Shown here: positions 63,051 through 64,000 of the stretch, one piece after another
Position numbering within the stretch: position 1 is the first letter of the stretch
Layout of the letters: every line of letters begins with the position of its first letter
DNA from: Pinus tabuliformis
Taxonomy: Eukaryota > Streptophyta > Pinopsida > Pinales > Pinaceae
Assembly: GCA_031772625.1 (NCBI GenBank)
Contig: CM062814.1
Coordinates: forward strand, 366,980,781 to 367,044,780
Length of the DNA stretch: 64,000 nt
Reading direction: 5' to 3'
The notes under the pieces: generated by a model
Seen by the model: the letters and a program-made list of their open reading frames with translations, nothing else
Told to the model about the DNA's origin: nothing
The model's database searches: none
Translations under genes and position numbers: made by a program

Positions 63051-63067
63051 ACATTATTAAGAAAATT
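63051..63067. repeat. Right target-site duplication of the LINE
   Basis: Pairs with 56584-56600 (one mismatch). Followed by AAATATAACATTTC, as in the empty site of copy A near 49328-49342. Confidence 0.85.
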
Positions 63068-64000
63068 AAATATAACATTTCTTTTAACATTGTATAAACA
63101 TTATTATATTTATTATATTTTATGTATTTTAACCAATCAATTTCTTCAAATATCTAAATCTAAAACCAACCCAAATTTAAAATGATGCAAGTATTTCATT
63201 TATATTCAAAATACCAAATGTGAAGAAAAACATTTTTGACACCTCTGAACACAATAACCCTGGAATTAATTAAGAGACAAGACATAAACGGTTTCTCCTG
63301 TACATAAATGTCATTAATTGAATGTTGTTTTTCATGCTATGAAGTGTGAGAATTTGAAAACAAGTCAAAACACAATAAATATTGCAATAACGATCAAACA
63401 TAGATGTTCACTCTTTACTTTTCTTGCAAGTTTCAGACTTGGCATTGCTCAAGAAATTTAATGACGTCCATTTTGTGTAAGCGAGTTTCTCATTCTAACA
63501 ACTAATAATTTTCTATTGTCAAAATAGAAAGTCTTTTAACATCTTGGCAGTAAAATTGTAGTTTAGATGTTTTAAACACATACTCCAAGAAAAAAAATGT
63601 AATTTAAATGTTTTAAACACATAAGGGAGGAAAAAAATTGTAATTTAAATGTTTTAAACGCATCTTTCCATGGATTTTCTCTCTCATAAGAAAATCAATA
63701 ATCATTTTCAATCAGAAAATGCACATTTTCCATCAAAACCAGTATTATTTTAACATAAAACAAAGAATTTATGTGATCTGAATTTCTCCTACTCATAATT
63801 GGTTAATTAACTTTCAATAAATTCATAATGGGTTAATTAGCTTTCAATAAATTTATTATTACTATCATCATTTGCATCAGTGTCCCTGAAGTGTTCAGCT
63901 CTTGTTTTTCTTCTTAAAATATTTGCTTGAAAATAATTGTCGTCTTATCAACCTTCAGTTATATGTGGAACCATTGTAACAGAAAACACAGCTAACTTAT
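63068..64000. other. AT-rich DNA, counterpart of about 49325-50272
   Basis: No gene. Shares long phrases with copy A, for example TTTCATTTATATTCAAAATA and ATGTGGAACCATTGTAACAG (ATATGGAACCATTGTAACAG in A). Includes a local duplication near 63558-63660 (TTTAAATGTTTTAAACACAT type) that is shorter in copy A. Confidence 0.75.

Larger units (their letters stand above)
51181..64000. repeat. Tandem segmental duplication, copy B (runs off the window)
   Basis: Direct partner of 40786-51180. It begins abruptly inside the copia interior at GGAGTCCATCTCTT, with unrelated sequence (ACTACCACGATC) to its left. It contains the LINE 56601-63050, which copy A lacks. At the window end it has reached the equivalent of 50272. 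Confidence 0.85.

Overview
The window is plant nuclear DNA: AT-rich, almost without intact genes, and filled with nested LTR retrotransposons, L1-type LINEs, AT microsatellites and complex tandem repeats. The one clear host gene is a six-exon laccase, and a broken Aux/IAA-type gene fragment also points to a land plant. The low gene density and nested retroelements suggest a large genome, perhaps a gymnosperm, but nothing here proves the species.

Layout. 1-4439: degenerate repeats, an (AT)n microsatellite and possible decayed gag-like sequence. 4445-10218: a minus-strand Ty3/gypsy-type fossil with long LTRs and an AAAGA target duplication. 10224-16400: decayed repeats, a TRIM-like LTR remnant, a roughly 355-bp tandem repeat and a candidate tRNA-derived SINE. 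16513-25589: a laccase gene (+) whose fifth exon is split by a 6.5-kb Ty1/copia element (18523-25013, GATTC duplication, near-identical 1,039-bp LTRs). 25590-34730: AT-rich DNA, imperfect tandem repeats and a LINE remnant. 34735-45560: a complex satellite rich in TTGACC and CCATGG, interrupted by an old minus-strand copia element (38642-43830). 46143-49192: a segment carrying fragments of an RRM gene and an Aux/IAA PB1 gene. 51181-64000: a diverged second copy of 40786-51180, carrying a 6.45-kb L1-type LINE (56601-63050) with its target-site duplication.

The right third reads as a stack of dated events. The satellite came first. A copia element then inserted into it. A unit of about 10.4 kb, running from inside that copia element to about 51180, was duplicated in tandem. 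A LINE later entered the right copy; the left copy keeps the empty site. A 3-kb gene-fragment segment is present only in the left copy.

The laccase is disabled twice: exon 2 is one base short of the usual 152, and exon 5 is split by the copia element. A perfect 90-bp tandem duplication spans the exon/LTR junction. The LTRs of that element carry a row of at least six short hairpins with AGCA-type tetraloops and changing but still complementary stems. This is the most unusual signal I found. All similarity statements are from reading by eye; no search or alignment program was run.
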